Positions 5,890-8,159 of a stretch of 8,159 nt of DNA are shown here, in pieces (within the stretch, counting starts at the first letter, position 1; each line of letters opens with the position of its first letter). Position numbers and translations under genes: made by a program. The notes under the pieces are model-generated. The model did not search any database and had not been told where the DNA came from. It saw only the letters and a program-made list of their open reading frames with translations. This DNA comes from UBA7236 sp964638865 (GTDB lineage Bacteria > Bacteroidota > Bacteroidia > Chitinophagales > BACL12): NCBI GenBank assembly GCA_964638865.1, contig CAZXBG010000156.1, positions 1 through 8,159 of the forward strand, in the 5' to 3' direction.

Positions 5890-7410
5890 ATGAAAAAATT
5901 TATTGTACTACTATTATTATCAGCAGCCATCCAACAACTTTCTGCGCAACAACCTGCATTTATAACCGATAGTCTCGATGCCTATATTCAGCGGGAAATG
6001 GAAAGATGGAAAATACCAGGCATGGCCGTTGCTATTGTAAAAGATGGCAAAACTGTTGTTTCTAAAGGTTATGGCGTTTCTGATATAGAAACAAAACAGA
6101 AAGTGGATGAAAATACGCTTTTTATGATTGCAAGTAATACAAAATTATTTACCGGAACTGCACTTGCAATGTTGGCAAATGATGGAAGATTGTCGCTGGA
6201 AGATAAGGTTGTAGATTTTTTACCCTATTTCAAAATGCACAATGAAACTTTAACACCGATGGTGACCGTAGAAGATATTTTATCTCATCGTTTAGGTTTT
6301 GAAACCTTTCAGGGCGATTTTTTTAATTGGGGAAATAATGTAACGCGTAAAAGAATAATAGAGAATATTGGTAACAATGAAGCAGTATATGATTTTCGCG
6401 ATACTTGGGGTTATTGTAATGCCGGTTTTGTTACTGCAGGGGAAATAATTCCGGCGGTAACGGACACGAGTTGGGATGATTTTATTTTACATCATTTTTT
6501 TATTCCTATGGAAATGAACCGCTCTTCTACAACGTATGAAAAAATTGTTGCGGATAAAAATGCGTGCAAAGCGTATACAATGTCGTCGGGTAAATTAGTG
6601 AAATTGCAATACGACAATTTAAATAATATTGCTGCATGTGCAAGCATTAATTCCTGTGTGAACGACATTTCGCATTGGATGATAACACAATTGGATGAAG
6701 GTAAATACAAGGGCAAGGAAATAATTTCTGAGCAGGCTATTATGGATACCCGATTTCCAAGATCGATTGTAAGTGATGGTCGTTCCGGATTATTTAAATC
6801 GCAACATTTTGATCTTTATGGATTAGGCGTTGGATTAAATGATTATGAAGGCCGCCAATTAGTTTGGCATACCGGTGGTGCCGATGGATTTGTAACCACT
6901 GTTTGTATGATACCGGATGAAGAACTCGGGATTTCGATACTGACAAATACGGATGCGAATTATTTATTTCTCGCTGCTTTGTATCAAATAATTGAAGCCT
7001 ATTTTGAAATGCCCTATAGAAATTTAAGTTCCACTTTTTATAGTTTTTACGAAAGAAATGAAAAAGCTAAAGATCAGGAAATTGAGGAATGGTATACAAC
7101 TGTTGCAAAAGGAGCTAAAGCTGAATTATCACTAAAAGAATATGCCGGAACTTATTACAACAGCGTTTATGGCAAAATGGAAATTAAATTAGAAAAAGGG
7201 AACCTCAATATGTATTTTGAACACCATCCTCAGTTAACAGGAAAATTGCAACTTTTAAAAGGCAATGATTTTGTATGCACTTATGATCCAATCAATTGGG
7301 GAGTTAAAGAAATACCGTTTGCAGTGGAAAATGAAGAGGTGAAATCGGTAACAATTACTATAAACGATTTTATCGATTTTATGCCTTACGAATTTATTAA
7401 AGAGGATTAA
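5890..7410 (+). CDS. Exported beta-lactamase-fold serine hydrolase with DUF3471 domain
   Basis: A 506-residue class C beta-lactamase / penicillin-binding-protein-like hydrolase. The signal peptide covers residues 1-20 (MKKFIVLLLLSAAIQQLSAQ, probable cleavage before Q21). The catalytic triad motifs are intact: S82-N-T-K85 (SxxK, in MIASNTKLFTG), Y175-C-N177 (YxN, in GYCNAGF) and H327-T-G-G330 (KTG equivalent). A C-terminal beta domain from about 415 (EYAGTYYNSVYGKMEI) to the end matches DUF3471, often attached to this family. The substrate is not predictable; options are D-amino-acid peptides, peptidoglycan stem peptides or esters. A true beta-lactam resistance role is not indicated. It follows the WbqC-like gene by 10 bp, and its TAA is directly followed by the next gene's ATG. 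Confidence 0.9.
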   Translation: MKKFIVLLLLSAAIQQLSAQQPAFITDSLDAYIQREMERWKIPGMAVAIVKDGKTVVSKGYGVSDIETKQKVDENTLFMIASNTKLFTGTALAMLANDGRLSLEDKVVDFLPYFKMHNETLTPMVTVEDILSHRLGFETFQGDFFNWGNNVTRKRIIENIGNNEAVYDFRDTWGYCNAGFVTAGEIIPAVTDTSWDDFILHHFFIPMEMNRSSTTYEKIVADKNACKAYTMSSGKLVKLQYDNLNNIAACASINSCVNDISHWMITQLDEGKYKGKEIISEQAIMDTRFPRSIVSDGRSGLFKSQHFDLYGLGVGLNDYEGRQLVWHTGGADGFVTTVCMIPDEELGISILTNTDANYLFLAALYQIIEAYFEMPYRNLSSTFYSFYERNEKAKDQEIEEWYTTVAKGAKAELSLKEYAGTYYNSVYGKMEIKLEKGNLNMYFEHHPQLTGKLQLLKGNDFVCTYDPINWGVKEIPFAVENEEVKSVTITINDFIDFMPYEFIKED

Positions 7411-7986
7411 ATGACAGAGGTATATTCTGCAGTTATTACTCCACCCTTTGCCATTGCTGAACCTATTAAAATATTTAAACAGGGTTTGGAATCAGTAATT
7501 GGAAAATATCCATCCTTTTATTCAGATCCTTCCATTATTTTATTTGCAGCAATGGGAGATGAAGAAAAAATAACGCAGATAGAAAAAAGAATGGAGATCA
7601 TTTGCAGAAATCAGATTCCATTTACTATACATTTAACAGATTTTGATGAATTTTATAATAACCGCACCATTTTTATTTCCACCGACGAAATATCCAAAAC
7701 ACATTTAACAGCATTAAGAAAAAAATTATCCGCAGAAATAAAAACGGCGAAATTTGATGAAGATGTAGATTTTAACGTTGGAAAAATTCCGCATATTACC
7801 ATTGCTCGAACACTAACCGAAGATCAATATCAGGTTGCGAAAAAATATTTTGCAAACAGAAAATATGAAACAACATTCGAGTGCAATTCCATCACCTGGC
7901 GAAAATTAGTGAAGACTGATGTTTATTCGAATTATGAAACAGTAAGAAGTTTTGCATTTGCAAAGAAGAATTTAAGTTTGTTTTAA
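7411..7986 (+). CDS. 2'-5' RNA ligase-like (2H phosphoesterase) protein, one HxT motif degenerate
   Basis: A 191-residue protein with the 2H phosphoesterase / 2'-5' RNA ligase-like layout of two pseudo-symmetric halves. The second catalytic motif is intact at residues 128-130 (IPHITIAR). At the place of the first, P-H-I-T-L-F is expected, but the sequence reads P40-S41-I42-I43-L44-F45, so the first histidine and threonine are replaced. The rest of the fold (PFTIHLTDFDEF at 70-81, then RTIFIS) fits the family. With one active-site half missing, classical cyclic phosphodiesterase or ligase chemistry is doubtful; it may be a binding protein. The ATG at 7411 directly follows the hydrolase stop, so translation is probably coupled. 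It is the last gene of the three-gene operon. Confidence 0.78.
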   Translation: MTEVYSAVITPPFAIAEPIKIFKQGLESVIGKYPSFYSDPSIILFAAMGDEEKITQIEKRMEIICRNQIPFTIHLTDFDEFYNNRTIFISTDEISKTHLTALRKKLSAEIKTAKFDEDVDFNVGKIPHITIARTLTEDQYQVAKKYFANRKYETTFECNSITWRKLVKTDVYSNYETVRSFAFAKKNLSLF

Positions 7987-8031
7987 GGGATGGGGAGTGA
8001 TTTGCAGATGCTTGATGCGATGTTGATATAG

Positions 8032-8145
8032 TATTTTTTCATTGTTTTTAAGACTATTATTACAAATAATGATGCTTTAATTAATATTGATAAAAGCAAT
8101 ATACCTGCAGGGTTTTATTACCTCCCGACTTGTACCCACTTTTAA
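8032..8145 (+). pseudogene. Remnant of a T9SS C-terminal sorting domain
   Basis: The frame beginning after the in-frame TAG at 8029-8031 reads IVFKTIITNNDALINIDKSN, then IPAGFYYL, closely resembling the end of a type IX secretion system type A sorting domain (a hydrophobic strand, then Ile-Asn-Ile, then an xPAGxYxL turn). The usual final strand and basic end are missing: after GFYYL the frame reads PTCTHF and stops at 8143. No upstream coding sequence joins it, since 7987-8031 has no open frame in phase. It is best read as the decayed tail of a lost secreted protein, cut off at its 3' side near 8124. Confidence 0.5.
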
Positions 8146-8159
8146 AGTTCAAAAATAAA

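Noticed and set aside
8056..8070. attatt/aataat hairpin as the operon terminator
   Set aside because: The stem is A/T only and lies inside the T9SS-tail remnant, with no T run after it; it is too weak to support.

Overview
The window looks like a chromosomal segment of a member of the Bacteroidota. The sequence is AT-rich and has no clear Shine-Dalgarno sites. Several starts follow a TAnnTTTG-like -7 box. The gene set is also typical of the phylum: a GWxTD-domain exported protein, a WbqC-like protein, a xerD/aroQ divergent pair, a tRNA with no encoded CCA, and the remnant of a type IX secretion (T9SS) sorting tail. This is inference from family content; I cannot name a genus.

Layout. Positions 1-293 are non-coding and hold a 33-bp-period short repeat and a broken copy of the 3' part of a tRNA-Leu gene with its terminator. 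Positions 294-837 hold a two-gene, overlapping toxin-antitoxin-like operon: a DUF433 antitoxin followed by a DUF5615 PIN-like toxin. Positions 935-1079 (minus) hold the intact tRNA-Leu(GAG) and its terminator. The two tRNA-derived segments form a ~98-bp direct repeat (101-198 and 935-1033) that brackets the toxin-antitoxin operon. This resembles a very small element inserted at, or arisen by duplication of, a tRNA 3' end. Positions 1091-1235 hold a palindromic, MITE-like intergenic repeat that abuts the xerD stop codon.

The rest is mostly housekeeping or core accessory genes. xerD (minus, GTG start) is divergent from aroQ (plus), which is convergent, with a 2-bp gap, to a GT2 glycosyltransferase (minus). 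That gene lies 17 bp downstream of a secreted GWxTD-domain protein, so the two probably share an operon. Across a 64-bp divergent intergenic region lies a compact plus-strand operon: WbqC-like protein, exported beta-lactamase-fold serine hydrolase with a C-terminal DUF3471 domain, and a 2H phosphoesterase / 2'-5' RNA ligase-like protein. The 2H protein appears to have lost one of its two catalytic histidine motifs. The last 173 bp carry a decayed T9SS C-terminal sorting-domain fragment that breaks off abruptly near the window's right edge.

No complete undescribed system is evident. The best candidates for follow-up are the tRNA-bracketed toxin-antitoxin cassette and the truncated T9SS tail with an unexplained junction at the right edge.
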